DNA of 64,000 bases from Peribacillus frigoritolerans (GCF_040250305.1 NZ_CP158190.1:3318001-3382000), one strand, 5' to 3'; counted from the first letter of the stretch, positions 53,933 through 63,485 are shown. The notes: generated by a model from the sequence alone, not told the origin. Program-made: numbers and translations.

Positions 53933-55317
53933 CCTGCTTTAATCTCCTCTTCTTCTTCATGATCTGTAAATGTCTTATCATTCTCTCCTTTGAAAAAGTC
54001 CTTGCCATATAAAAGGGCACATAATAAAATTCCTGCTGCAAACGCCATTCCAGCACCTTTTATAACAAGGATGGCAGCCACGACCCCTGCAATTCCCAGG
54101 TCGCGTTGGCTCTTCGCCTGCATCACGCCTACGCGTACGCTGACATATCCTTGAACCAAAAGCGTCAAGGCCAAGGCGACACCGAGAATTGGTTCCACCA
54201 GGCTGACTACCGGCAATAAGAATAATCCTGTATTCGTACCCCAACGGAACGAGCCGGCACCGCCGAAGAAAGAATCCATGGCTTTCTTGCCATTCTTGAA
54301 CCGTTCCACAACCACGACCTGCATGGCTGCCCACAACGGACCGCACATTGTTATATCGGGTCCGATAAAACTCATGATCACATTTCGGCCACCAAAAATT
54401 AAATGAGCTCTGTTTGGATTATAGTCCACTTTTTCATCTTCCCTGACCTCATCGGATTCAGAAAGCAGCGCTTTCGTTTTGAGCACATCCCCGAATACGA
54501 CTAAATAAGTAGCAAAAACAGCTGGGATCGCACTTAAAAAGAAGGTCAAGGCAGGAAAACCTAAACCGAAAACAGTATAGTCTGACCAAAGCGTAGCAAA
54601 ATCCGGACTGCTGAATCCCCATTGGATATCAGGCCATTTTGCTTCTCCAAAAATTGGGGCTACAAAGACCGCAAGCAAGATTGCTGGCAATATCCCTAAA
54701 TTGCCTATGAATATCCAAACTTTATTTCGCATTTTCAATTTTCCGAAACTTTTCGAAAAAAGCAGATAAAAGGCAAAGCCGATACAAATGCTTATTGTAT
54801 AAGGAAATAAATCAAACTTTCCACCCACTTCAAAAATGGAAACGACAGCACCAATACCCGCCCCTAAAATAATGCCTGATTTGATTGCGTTCGGCACTAA
54901 TCGCACGACCTTACTGGCAAGTCCGGTCATTCCAAGCAATATCGATAAAATACCTAATGTTAGTTGAAATGCAACGAGTGCATAGACCCGATCAGGTCCT
55001 TCGGGAAATTGCCCTACGAACAATACAAGCAATGGAACCGCAGGTGTAATCCAACCTGGTATAACCGGGTCCCCGAGTAAATGATGTGCCAAGTATAATA
55101 ATCCATTCAAGATAACGACGGCTAGAGCCACATCAAAAGGCATACCGAGATGGTCTGCAAGCAGTGTAATCGCTCCAAGATCAACTGCACACATCAATAA
55201 GCCTTGAACATAGTCAGGCCACTCAAAATGATAATGGACAAATGGCAGTCTAATTTTAAAAGGTCCCGCAGGTATATACGATGTCTCTTCTCCATAGCGA
55301 CGGTTTTTCCATTTCAT
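53929..55317 (-). CDS. NCS2-like (nucleobase/solute carrier 23 type) permease
   Basis: A 462-residue membrane protein with about 12 hydrophobic segments and the SLC23/UraA-like layout. The central IPAVFATYLVVFGDVLKT and GPDITMCGPLWAAMQV segments correspond to the family's substrate region. Known members move purines, uracil or ascorbate, but partners here are an alcohol and an aldehyde dehydrogenase. This suggests import of an organic-acid-like compound instead. GTGGAGG precedes the ATG. It lies 14 bp after the Fe-ADH gene. Confidence 0.8.
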   Translation of the reverse strand: MKWKNRRYGEETSYIPAGPFKIRLPFVHYHFEWPDYVQGLLMCAVDLGAITLLADHLGMPFDVALAVVILNGLLYLAHHLLGDPVIPGWITPAVPLLVLFVGQFPEGPDRVYALVAFQLTLGILSILLGMTGLASKVVRLVPNAIKSGIILGAGIGAVVSIFEVGGKFDLFPYTISICIGFAFYLLFSKSFGKLKMRNKVWIFIGNLGILPAILLAVFVAPIFGEAKWPDIQWGFSSPDFATLWSDYTVFGLGFPALTFFLSAIPAVFATYLVVFGDVLKTKALLSESDEVREDEKVDYNPNRAHLIFGGRNVIMSFIGPDITMCGPLWAAMQVVVVERFKNGKKAMDSFFGGAGSFRWGTNTGLFLLPVVSLVEPILGVALALTLLVQGYVSVRVGVMQAKSQRDLGIAGVVAAILVIKGAGMAFAAGILLCALLYGKDFFKGENDKTFTDHEEEEEIKAG

Positions 55318-55331
55318 ATTGTTTCCTCCAC

Positions 55332-56483
55332 TTAAAAGCCATAGGCTGAACGGTAAATTTTTTCGATATCCCGGACGCTTAATGCACGGGGATTATTGCG
55401 AAGTAAACGGACTTGTTTGATGGCCTCGGCAGCCATTTCACTTATAGCCGATTCAGGAATGTCAAATTCACTTAGTGACTGTGGTATATCAACATAACGG
55501 CATATTCTGGTCATCGCTTCTATAGCCTTTTCCGCTGCCGCATCATCATTTAAATGATTGACTTTCTCTCCAAGTGCTTCAGCAATCTCGCGGAACCTTT
55601 CCAAACATGCAATTTTATTCCACTTCATTACAAATGGCAGTAATAATGAATTGCTGACTCCATGTGATAAATGGAAGCGGCCTCCAAGAGGATAAGCTAA
55701 GGCATGAACAGCTCCAACACCAGCATTGCCAAAGGCTAACCCTGCCATTAGGCTTCCAGTGATCATCGCTTCCCGTGCTTCCAGATTATCTGGCGCAGCA
55801 TAAGCCTTTGGTAAATTTTTTGCGATTAACTTCATGGCCCCAATTGCCAAAGCATCCGTAACTGGCGAAGCAAATTTGGAAATATAAGCCTCGACCGCAT
55901 GAACAAGTGCATCCACTCCACTCGCAGCAGTCACACTTGGCGGGCAAGTCAGCGTCATGACGGGCGATACTATCGCTACATCCGGTAAAAGATACGGACT
56001 TACAATTCCCTTCTTAACCTGTTCTTTTTTGTCCGATAAAATCGAAATATTCGTCACTTCTGACCCGGTCCCTGCCGTCGTCGGTATGGCTATTAAAGGT
56101 AGACCAGGAACTTCAATCAAGTTCGTACCGAAATAGGTCTCGATGCTGCCCGAATTCGTAGCCATGACGGAAGAGGCTTTCGCAATATCCATCGCACTTC
56201 CTCCGCCTACCGCAATCAGTCCATCATGTTTTCCATCATTGATTGACCGTACACATTGCTCAACGATTTCAATTTCCGGCTCTGGATTCACATCCGAAAA
56301 AATACCGTATGCTGATGAAAGTAAATCCTCAACCATTTGCACAACCCCAGCACCCACTAAAACTTTATCTGTAACTATCAACGGATTCTTCATCCCTAAT
56401 CGCGTAACCTCATCAGTCAGCTGCTGTAAAGAATCTGCTCCTGTCACCAATTTGTTAGCCATAGAAAAAATAGAAATATTCAT
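55332..56483 (-). CDS. Iron-containing alcohol dehydrogenase
   Basis: A 383-residue Fe-ADH family enzyme. GGGSAMDIAKA (NAD loop) and GAVHALAYPLGGRFHLSHG with its metal-binding histidines are present. Such enzymes include 4-hydroxybutyrate, lactaldehyde and 1,3-propanediol dehydrogenases. ATG 56483 is 9 nt from AAAGGGGAG; the ATG at 56501 lies at the edge of the promoter and has no ribosome site. It is the first gene of the operon read from the sigma-54 promoter at 56513-56528. Confidence 0.92.
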   Translation of the reverse strand: MNISIFSMANKLVTGADSLQQLTDEVTRLGMKNPLIVTDKVLVGAGVVQMVEDLLSSAYGIFSDVNPEPEIEIVEQCVRSINDGKHDGLIAVGGGSAMDIAKASSVMATNSGSIETYFGTNLIEVPGLPLIAIPTTAGTGSEVTNISILSDKKEQVKKGIVSPYLLPDVAIVSPVMTLTCPPSVTAASGVDALVHAVEAYISKFASPVTDALAIGAMKLIAKNLPKAYAAPDNLEAREAMITGSLMAGLAFGNAGVGAVHALAYPLGGRFHLSHGVSNSLLLPFVMKWNKIACLERFREIAEALGEKVNHLNDDAAAEKAIEAMTRICRYVDIPQSLSEFDIPESAISEMAAEAIKQVRLLRNNPRALSVRDIEKIYRSAYGF

Positions 56484-56512
56484 GGTTATCTCCCCTTTCA
56501 TGTATTTACTAA

Positions 56513-56528
56513 TGCAGGAATCATGCCA
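56513..56528 (-). promoter_or_regulatory. Sigma-54 (SigL) promoter
   Basis: On the minus strand TGGCATGATTCCTGCA has GG and GC exactly 10 bp apart and matches TGGCACGNNNNTTGCW at all but two defined positions. It lies about 30 bp before the Fe-ADH start. A weak cre-like sequence, TGAAAACGCTTAAT (56534-56547), is just upstream. Confidence 0.85.
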
Positions 56529-56616
56529 AAGTGTGAAAACGCTTAATTCATAAGGGGGATAACCTTTTTTTCATGGGTAACAGTATAAATAATGAGTAGA
56601 AATCAAATCAAAAAAA

Positions 56617-58224
56617 CTAATTCGATTCGTTTTCTAATCGCATGTGAAATTTTTTCATTTTTTGCACCAGAGCGCTTTGACTGATATCCAAAGAGATGGC
56701 AGCGGCCCTTGTAGTCCCATATTTTTTCATCGCATTCAGGATCAGGGAACGCTCCAGCTCGGAAACGGCTTCCTTCAAAGAATGTGTTGTCGTTTTTTTG
56801 GATAAGACCGGCTGGATGAAAGATGGTAAATTAGGCAAATCGATCGTATCATCATAAGTCGTGACGACCAGTCGCTCCGCAAGACTCGCAAGCTCACGTA
56901 TATTGCCAGGCCACGAATAGTTCGTCAGCCATTCAAAGCATTCCGGTGTCATCTTTTTCTTTTCATTATATTTTTCATTGAATTTTTTCAAATACATTTC
57001 TAAAAGCGGGATCGTTTCTTCCTTTCGCTGGCGTAAAGGCGGGACTTCAAAGGAAACGATATTAAGCCGGTAATAAAGATCTTCGCGGAAAGATCCTTCT
57101 TGCACGAGGGAAGCCAGATCGCGATGGGTGGCTGTAATTAACCTGACATCCACTTCTTTCATTTCGGTAGAACCTACTCTCATAAACTTGTTTTCTTCTA
57201 CCACCTTCAAAAGTTTTACCTGTAACTCTAAAGGTAAATCCCCAATTTCGTCCAAAAATAACGTGCCACCATTCACTTTCTCAAAAATCCCCATTTTCCC
57301 ATTCTTAAGGGATCCGGTAAATGCCCCTGGTTCATATCCAAAAAGTTCAGATTCCACCAAGTTCGCCGGGATGGCTCCACAATTTAATTCCAGGAAAATT
57401 TTTTCCTTCCTGGAGCTTTTGGCATGTATGTACTTGGCAATTAAACTCTTCCCTACTCCCGTTTCCCCCTGTAACAAGATCTTCGCATCCGTTTTAGCTA
57501 CTTTATCAGCCAGTTTGAATAAAGGAGTTGTAGAGGGACCAATGATTATTTCCTGTAAATTCACCTGTTCCGAGCCAGGCAATAATTGAGAAATAGGTTG
57601 GAAAGATAACTTTTGGCTGTCAATCGTATACTTCATCCGGATTAATTCAGTAATATCCCTAACACTATTAATGACAAATATGACTTCATTCTGTGGCGAT
57701 AGAATAGGTGTGGCCGATACGATAATCTTTCTTCCATTTCGAATTCTCTGTGTCAGGGTAACTTGATTCTTCGTTCGAATGGAATCCAATGAAGCTGAAA
57801 CGGATATCATGCCTTGCTCAATTAAATAACTCATCGGTTTTCCGATGATTTCCTCTTCTCTTATTCCAGTAATACGCTGATAAGCTTGATTGATAAATAA
57901 TGTCGTTCCATCACCATCCGTGATATACACGCCATCATACAGGGCATTAAATACTACCCTGCATAAATCACCCTCAAAGAATGCTTGAAATTGTTCATAT
58001 GGTATTGAGTAATTCCGTAAATTTTGCAGCGGTGCATTCACAGTAATGAAATGAGAAATTGGCTTCGTCAAATCACTCTGCTGCACTGCCGCAGATAACG
58101 CCTCTATAGTCAAAAATCCGATGAAATCCTCTGAATCATCCAAAACTTCCACTTCAGTGCTTCCTATCGGGAAACATGATATCGCTTCCTCCACTGTCAT
58201 ATCCGAATAAAACTTAGTCATCAA
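56617..58224 (-). CDS. Sigma-54-dependent transcriptional activator with PAS domain
   Basis: A 535-residue enhancer-binding protein. An N-terminal CBS-like/unassigned segment (1-80) and a PAS sensor domain (about 92-195) precede the AAA+ domain (about 228-455). The AAA+ domain has Walker A GETGVGKS (253-260), sigma-54 contact loop GAFTGS (300-305; consensus GAFTGA) and Walker B GTLFLDE (320-326). A Fis-type helix-turn-helix lies at about 500-530 (TTRAAAISLDISQSALVQKM). It activates the sigma-54 promoter 90 bp downstream, in front of the Fe-ADH operon. The ligand sensed by PAS is unknown. Confidence 0.95.
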   Translation of the reverse strand: MMTKFYSDMTVEEAISCFPIGSTEVEVLDDSEDFIGFLTIEALSAAVQQSDLTKPISHFITVNAPLQNLRNYSIPYEQFQAFFEGDLCRVVFNALYDGVYITDGDGTTLFINQAYQRITGIREEEIIGKPMSYLIEQGMISVSASLDSIRTKNQVTLTQRIRNGRKIIVSATPILSPQNEVIFVINSVRDITELIRMKYTIDSQKLSFQPISQLLPGSEQVNLQEIIIGPSTTPLFKLADKVAKTDAKILLQGETGVGKSLIAKYIHAKSSRKEKIFLELNCGAIPANLVESELFGYEPGAFTGSLKNGKMGIFEKVNGGTLFLDEIGDLPLELQVKLLKVVEENKFMRVGSTEMKEVDVRLITATHRDLASLVQEGSFREDLYYRLNIVSFEVPPLRQRKEETIPLLEMYLKKFNEKYNEKKKMTPECFEWLTNYSWPGNIRELASLAERLVVTTYDDTIDLPNLPSFIQPVLSKKTTTHSLKEAVSELERSLILNAMKKYGTTRAAAISLDISQSALVQKMKKFHMRLENESN

Positions 58225-58704
58225 TCTTCACTCCTAACGTGTTCCCTGACTGGTCTTAACATTGATAGAAAACTTCTTCCTTGATTGAAGTACTCTTTGA
58301 TAGTCAAGTCTACTTCCTCTCCTTTTCATATTAAAGAAAGACAATGAACATCATTCTTATTAACTTATTTTGTGAGCATTATGTAATGTTTTTTCCTTTT
58401 TAATGATACTATGTACGACAATCAACGACACCAAGAATAAATGCTGCACCGGTAAAAACGATTCAATCTCAATATCCTATTTCTGATTAAAACGATAAAT
58501 AGCATTGGTATGTTACTTTTATCATATCAATGGTGTTTTTTATGCTCAAATCCATTTTCACTCATCACAGGAAAACTTGTCCTTTTGTTGCATAATAAAA
58601 ATGCCTGCGAAATGGCTCATTCCTTAAGATTGTTTAATTCTCAGTTACTTTAAGCTTAAGAACAATTTGTTAAGTGCTTTAAAAAGTTTCTCGTCAGTTT
58701 GAAA

Positions 58705-58732
58705 AAACCTAATCCGTATTTGGATTAGGTTT
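58705..58732. terminator. Hairpin in the intergenic gap
   Basis: AAACCTAATCC (58705-58715) pairs perfectly with GGATTAGGTTT (58722-58732) with a 6-nt loop. An A-run precedes it, so it could terminate leftward transcription. Confidence 0.5.
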
Positions 58733-58758
58733 CAGACTGTAGACAAATTGAACGTTGA

Positions 58759-58884
58759 TTTCCTCTCCAGGCACTCGCTTTCCGCGGGCGGTCCGGGAGC
58801 CTCCTCGACGCCTTTGCGCCTGCGGGGTCTCCCTTGGACGCGCTTTTCCCGCAGGGGTCTCGTACCTTCCGTTCCAATCAACTG
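58759..58884. repeat. GC-rich interspersed repeat, copy 1
   Basis: A roughly 126-bp GC-rich unit. It begins with TTCCTCTCCAGGCACTCGCT; its first 44 nt are identical to copy 2 and the rest is similar. The high GC against AT-rich flanks suggests a dispersed element of Bacillaceae genomes. Confidence 0.8.
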
Positions 58885-59094
58885 GAATTTTTTTTAGAAA
58901 AAATCTAAGTGAACTGACTTTTCTTCGAATTAGTTTATTGTCTGGCGGGGCCGAATGCTCTCACTCTGACCCATGGTTTTAAAAGAAAATTTGGTTATAC
59001 TACATGATTTTTTATTTTTTTATAAGTAATGAAACCTTACTGGATTTCTGAAATCATCTGGAACTTTTTTGAGGGTTTATAAAATCTGATCTGT

Positions 59095-59222
59095 TTTCCT
59101 CTCCAGGCACTCGCTTTCCGCGGGCGGTCCGGGAGCCTCTTCGGCGCTCTTTGCGCCTGCATTGTCTCGCTTGGACACGCTTTTCCCGCAGGAGACTCGT
59201 ACATTTCCTCTCCAAACAACTT
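59095..59222. repeat. GC-rich interspersed repeat, copy 2
   Basis: The same unit in the same orientation, 336 bp from copy 1, with more substitutions in the right half (TGCATTGTCTCGC for TGCGGGGTCTCCC). Confidence 0.8.
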
Positions 59223-59370
59223 TGATAGAACTCTTTTAGTAGGATTAAAGCTTAAGGTGATGAGTATGCTTTTTAAACATGATTCTATTCCGAGCAACTT
59301 GAAATGATTACTTTAGCCAGCGAACCTGCCATTGATTAACCTTGGACAAAATTTCAAAGGAAATTTCATA

Positions 59371-59399
59371 AGGGTGCGAAATTTTTCACTTCCGCACCC
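59371..59399 (-). terminator. Hairpin after the last ALDH gene
   Basis: GGGTGCG (about 59372-59378) pairs with CGCACCC (about 59393-59399), reading minus strand, about 50 bp after the ALDH stop. The T-run is poor. Confidence 0.45.
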
Positions 59400-59447
59400 C
59401 TTTGGTTTAATTATGGTAAGTAGTTTGTCTCCTCTCTAATCATATGA

Positions 59448-60941
59448 TTATTTTGGAAACCAGCCGACCGGTTTTACATCGAGATTAATGTTGATTTGTT
59501 TAATTTCCTGGTATTCATCCAAGCCGTATTTTCCTAAACTGCGTCCAATCCCGCTTTGTTTGTAACCGCCCCATGGCGCTTCGACATATGTTGGATGATA
59601 ATCATTTACCCATGTAATGCCTGCCCGTACCTTCTTGATCACTCGCAATCCTTTTGCCCCATCGTTAGTGAAGACGCCGCCTGCAAGCCCGTAGTCTGTA
59701 TCATTTGCAAGTTTAATAGCTTCTTCTTCATCTTTGAACTTTTGAATGACAACGACTGGACCGAAGATCTCCTCCTGTACGATGCGCATGTCAGGTGTTA
59801 CATCGGTGAAGACAGTCGGTGCAATGAAGTATCCTTTGTCAAGACCGTCATCAACAAGACGGTAACCGCCTGCTGCAAGTGTCGCACCTTCCTGTTTGCC
59901 GATTTCAATATAGTTCAAAATGCTATTCATTTGCGCTTCGCTGACAATTGCCCCCATGTTGCTGTCTTCCGCAAGGCCAGGTCCTACTTTGATTTTATTT
60001 GCGCGGTCCACATAGCGTTTTACATATTCATCATAAATACTTTCCTCAACCAGGATGCGGCTGCCTGATGAACATACTTGGCCGGCACCGAAAAAGATGC
60101 CGAATAATCCGTAATCCACGGCCGTCTCTAAATCTGCATCTGCAAAAACGATGTTAGGTGATTTACCGCCAAGCTCAAGGGAAATTTTCTTTAAGTTGCC
60201 CGCGGCCGCCTTCATGATTGTTCGGCCAACATCCGTACTTCCTGTAAATGAAACAATGTCAACATCGTTGCTTTCCGCAATGGTTTGACCGACAACAGTG
60301 CCGCGGCCCATCACCATGTTAGCCACACCTTTAGGGATGCCTACTTCCTCCAGGATTTCAAATAATTTCATTGCTGTTACAGGTGTCACTTCAGCCGGTT
60401 TATATACAATGGTGTTACCTGCCGCAAGCGCAGGTGCGATTTTCCAGACACTCATTAGAAGAGGGAAATTCCAAGGTACAATCAAACCGGCTACACCTAC
60501 TGGCTCACGAACAACCATCGCTTGCACGGGAGCGGGAACTTGATAAGTTTCCCCTTCTGGATGAAGGATCAAACCAGCGTAGTAACGGAAACACGCGGCG
60601 GCATCAGCAATATCGAAACCTGCCTCTGCTTTAAGTTTCCCGTTGTCCATTGTTTCAAGAATCGTTAACTCTTCGGCACGTTCATCAATTTTATCAGCGA
60701 TTTTATATAGATACGAAGCGCGCTCCTGTGCTGTTAGGCCTGACCAGATTCCACTTTCAAAAGCTGCCTTCGCAACTGAGATTGCCCTTTCTGTATCTTC
60801 CTTGGTGGCACGCGGAGCTCTTGCAATGATTTCCTGTGTTGCAGGATTGATTACAGGGATTACTTCATTTGAAGATGCGGTCTGCCACTTACCGTCGATG
60901 TAATTTTTAAGTTCCAAAACTGCCGTTTCTAAAATTGTCAT
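59448..60941 (-). CDS. Aldehyde dehydrogenase, betaine-aldehyde type
   Basis: A 497-residue ALDH with VPWNFPLLMSVWK, the catalytic LELGGKSP, nucleophile GQVCSSGSRILV and a C-terminal WVNDYHPTYVEAPWGGYKQSG that resembles betaine-aldehyde dehydrogenases. It oxidises an aldehyde to the acid. In this operon the aldehyde is probably formed when an N-alkylated amine is oxidatively cleaved by the upstream gene products. GGAGGAATG precedes the ATG. It is the last gene, 50 bp after the reductase gene. Confidence 0.92.
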   Translation of the reverse strand: MTILETAVLELKNYIDGKWQTASSNEVIPVINPATQEIIARAPRATKEDTERAISVAKAAFESGIWSGLTAQERASYLYKIADKIDERAEELTILETMDNGKLKAEAGFDIADAAACFRYYAGLILHPEGETYQVPAPVQAMVVREPVGVAGLIVPWNFPLLMSVWKIAPALAAGNTIVYKPAEVTPVTAMKLFEILEEVGIPKGVANMVMGRGTVVGQTIAESNDVDIVSFTGSTDVGRTIMKAAAGNLKKISLELGGKSPNIVFADADLETAVDYGLFGIFFGAGQVCSSGSRILVEESIYDEYVKRYVDRANKIKVGPGLAEDSNMGAIVSEAQMNSILNYIEIGKQEGATLAAGGYRLVDDGLDKGYFIAPTVFTDVTPDMRIVQEEIFGPVVVIQKFKDEEEAIKLANDTDYGLAGGVFTNDGAKGLRVIKKVRAGITWVNDYHPTYVEAPWGGYKQSGIGRSLGKYGLDEYQEIKQININLDVKPVGWFPK

Positions 60942-60992
60942 GTTTCATTCCTCCGGTTTTCATTATTTTTAAAATTTCACCTTACGAAATCG

Positions 60993-61958
60993 TTAAAGTT
61001 TTATTACAAGTCTGTCGTCCTTCGCACGTGAGCAGCATGTCAGGATTGAGTTGCGTGTTTGACGGTTTTCTTCGCTAAGGAAGAAATCCCGGTGATCCAC
61101 TTCACCTTCTGCAACATCCACCTCACAACTTCCGCACCCGCCAACTTTACAAGAATAAGGCGCATCGATTCCTTCCCTTAAAAGCGCATCAAGTAGTGTT
61201 TCACCTTCATGAACGTGGATGGACCGATCGCTGTCTGATAGGTCGACAATGAAAGGTTCTTGCGGCCCGTCATGTTTTGTCGCAAATAATTCAAAGTGGA
61301 TCGAATGTTCCGGATAACCATAGGAACTGGCAGCTTTTCGATACTCTTGCACCATATCGATTGGTCCGCAAAAATATACATGAGTGCCTATGCGATGATC
61401 CATCATCGTCTCAGGCACCATTCTGCGTTTGTCTTCTGCCTGCGAAAAATAAAAGGTGCATTGATCAGGGTATTTGGCTTTCAGCAGATCATAAAAAGCA
61501 CATAATTCCGGTGTTCGTGCTGCATAATGGATTTCGAAGGTTTGGCCTTCGGCAGCCATGTCTTCCATCATTGCCAGAAATGGGGTGATGCCGATTCCAG
61601 CTGCATAAAATGCATGATGCTTAGCTCGAAAGCTGAGAGGGAAGTTGTTTTTAGGGAAGCTGACTTCCAATCTGGAATCTATCGTTACATGATCATGCCA
61701 GAAAGCGGAACCTCCGCGTGACGCCTCATCACGCCGAATGGAAATTGCATATTTTTTACGGTCCCTTGGGTTGCTGATAAGGGAGTATTCTCTCTCGATT
61801 ATCGTATCCCCGGCCGGCATGAAAGTGGTCAAATGCGAACCGCCAGTAAAAGCAGGCAATGGTTTTCCATCAACTGGAATCAATTCGAACTGTTTTACGA
61901 ATGGAGTTTCTTGAATGATCTTGTTTACTTTCATTTGAATATTTCCTACTACCCGCAT
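60993..61958 (-). CDS. 2Fe-2S flavin reductase (PDR/VanB family)
   Basis: A 321-residue oxidoreductase. The N-terminal flavin- and NAD-binding reductase domain shows REYSLISNPRDR and AAGIGITPFLAMM. It is fused to a C-terminal plant-type 2Fe-2S ferredoxin (Cys270, 275, 278 and one of 308/309 in CKVGGCGSCEVD...LTCC). It passes electrons from NAD(P)H to an oxygenase. Similar reductases serve the oxidative N-demethylase/dimethylamine monooxygenase systems. GTAGGGAG precedes the ATG. It starts 5 bp after the DmmA-like gene. Confidence 0.92.
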   Translation of the reverse strand: MRVVGNIQMKVNKIIQETPFVKQFELIPVDGKPLPAFTGGSHLTTFMPAGDTIIEREYSLISNPRDRKKYAISIRRDEASRGGSAFWHDHVTIDSRLEVSFPKNNFPLSFRAKHHAFYAAGIGITPFLAMMEDMAAEGQTFEIHYAARTPELCAFYDLLKAKYPDQCTFYFSQAEDKRRMVPETMMDHRIGTHVYFCGPIDMVQEYRKAASSYGYPEHSIHFELFATKHDGPQEPFIVDLSDSDRSIHVHEGETLLDALLREGIDAPYSCKVGGCGSCEVDVAEGEVDHRDFFLSEENRQTRNSILTCCSRAKDDRLVIKL

Positions 61959-61963
61959 GATGA

Positions 61964-62482
61964 TCAGCTCCCTACTTCTTCTTTTCCGATTGGGATGAAT
62001 GGGTAACCAATATAACCTTCCCGTACGATTGAATAAAAAGGTCCTATTTCAAGACTGGCCCTGCAATGGTCACATTCTGCAATCTCTGCTTCTTCTGCGA
62101 TTTCCGACACTTCGAAACATTTCATGCAATATACGTACCGCCGTTTAGGGCCGATAATCACCGTCTGGATCTCAGCTTCAGATAGACCGGCTTCCACCCC
62201 GAGCGAGAAGATCATTACGGCATTGTTCCAAGCAGCCGCAATATAAAATTGGGTGCCCATCTTTTGTGACAAGATGACTCTCTTAATCTCCTCTTTATCT
62301 TCCATTCCATTAATGGAAAGACATTCAACAGGCACTGTTCCTGCGATTTCAGAAGTGAAACTTTTCGCCTTTTCATATCCGGCTAGATCAGAAATGACGA
62401 CGAACTTTCTTCGTTCATTCCGAGGAGTAAATTTATTTACGATCGTAATGGATTTATCAAACAATACTGGACTATTGTACAA
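61964..62482 (-). CDS. DmmA-like small subunit with zinc ribbon
   Basis: A 172-residue protein resembling DmmA-type proteins associated with dimethylamine monooxygenase. Two CxxC pairs at Cys119-Cys122 and Cys137-Cys140 (YCMKCFEV...CDHC) form a zinc-ribbon-like site. The N-terminal half has no catalytic motif I can name. It may couple the reductase to the heme subunit. TTG start behind AGGAGG. It lies between the heme subunit and the reductase genes. Confidence 0.75.
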   Translation of the reverse strand: MYNSPVLFDKSITIVNKFTPRNERRKFVVISDLAGYEKAKSFTSEIAGTVPVECLSINGMEDKEEIKRVILSQKMGTQFYIAAAWNNAVMIFSLGVEAGLSEAEIQTVIIGPKRRYVYCMKCFEVSEIAEEAEIAECDHCRASLEIGPFYSIVREGYIGYPFIPIGKEEVGS

Positions 62483-62498
62483 GGCCCTATCCTCCTAC

Positions 62499-63485
62499 TT
62501 ATTGTTTATCTTCGCTTTTTTGTTTTTCATCAATACTCCTCAAATATTCGACCGATTGCGGAAGAAATGGGGCAATTCCTTTGTATTCAGCCATAGGTTC
62601 CGGAATATCCTGCAGTACGCTATATGTCAGATCAAACCACTCCTGGCGCAATGCCAAATCCTCCAGCGGCAGGAACTGAGTATTCAATACGAATAGAATG
62701 GCGTTGCTTCGTGGCATGCGATAAAATTTTTGTTCTTCAACACGTAAACGAACAAGTTTACCTGCATTTTCCGGTGTTATTTCAGAACGCTGCGGTCCCC
62801 ATACATCCATCGTTTCATAGTTGACATCCCAACGGTCCGCCATCAGGTTCCAGTTAATGCGTGTCCATGGCTTTCCTGGCTCGATGGATAATAAAAACTT
62901 ACGAACGCGATCTGCCAGTTCATCACCTTTCCGTGATACAAATGGAACAGGAGCATGGATCTCATCAAAGGACATGCCTTTATTCCAGTTAGCCGAGAAG
63001 AGTGCGGCGTATGAAACTTGCCCCACTTCCAAATAGAAATTACTATCGCGATGAACCATTAAAACAAAATCATTATGGAAATGGCGGCCTATATAATCAA
63101 GCGGCTCATTTGGAAGCGTGCTGGCATCGCCATACACGAATGAATCGGATTCCCCGAAAATGTGGTTCTTGAAAGTCCAGTTGTCACCCTCTTTAATGAC
63201 CTCGAAATGCTCCGGATAGCGATCAGCTGCCATGTCGATGAGCATTTCCAACACTTCCCATTGCATTTCCATTGTGTGTGAAAAAGATTGAAACCTTATA
63301 TGCGGCTGTTCTTGAAGGAGACGACGCTTCGTTTCCACTTGGAGTTTGTATTCTGGTGTAACTTCAATACAGTTAACGTTTGAGAGTTTTTTCAAGTCGT
63401 TTGAATAACGATAGTTACCTGAAGTGAATGGAAATGGGAATGTATCTAAATCTGTTGTTTTGAAATCTAAACTTTGTGTAAACAT
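62499..63485 (-). CDS. Heme-dependent oxidative N-demethylase subunit (DUF3445)
   Basis: A 328-residue DUF3445 protein, the family of the heme-PAS subunit of oxidative N-demethylase. Typical segments are NDFVLMVHRDSNFYLEVGQV, ANWNKGMSFDEIHAPVPF and PWTRINWNL. It would bind heme and oxygen and cut a methyl group from a secondary or tertiary amine. The methyl-group acceptor or formaldehyde handling protein (GcvT-like) known from related systems is not in the window. GAGGAGA precedes the ATG. Confidence 0.85.
   Translation of the reverse strand: MFTQSLDFKTTDLDTFPFPFTSGNYRYSNDLKKLSNVNCIEVTPEYKLQVETKRRLLQEQPHIRFQSFSHTMEMQWEVLEMLIDMAADRYPEHFEVIKEGDNWTFKNHIFGESDSFVYGDASTLPNEPLDYIGRHFHNDFVLMVHRDSNFYLEVGQVSYAALFSANWNKGMSFDEIHAPVPFVSRKGDELADRVRKFLLSIEPGKPWTRINWNLMADRWDVNYETMDVWGPQRSEITPENAGKLVRLRVEEQKFYRMPRSNAILFVLNTQFLPLEDLALRQEWFDLTYSVLQDIPEPMAEYKGIAPFLPQSVEYLRSIDEKQKSEDKQ

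Larger units (their letters stand above)
58225..59447. other. Gene-free gap of 1.2 kb with repeats
   Basis: No credible gene is seen. It holds two copies of a GC-rich repeat (58759 and 59095), a hairpin at 58705-58732, another at 59371-59399 and otherwise AT-rich sequence. ORFs of 75 and 86 codons cross the repeats and are artefacts. Confidence 0.8.

Noticed and set aside
58755..58982. 75-codon open frame on the plus strand
   Set aside because: It lies over repeat copy 1, has arginine-rich low-quality composition and no ribosome site. It is a by-product of the GC-rich repeat.
59037..59297. 86-codon open frame on the minus strand
   Set aside because: It crosses repeat copy 2 and is unlike any protein. 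Same artefact as above.
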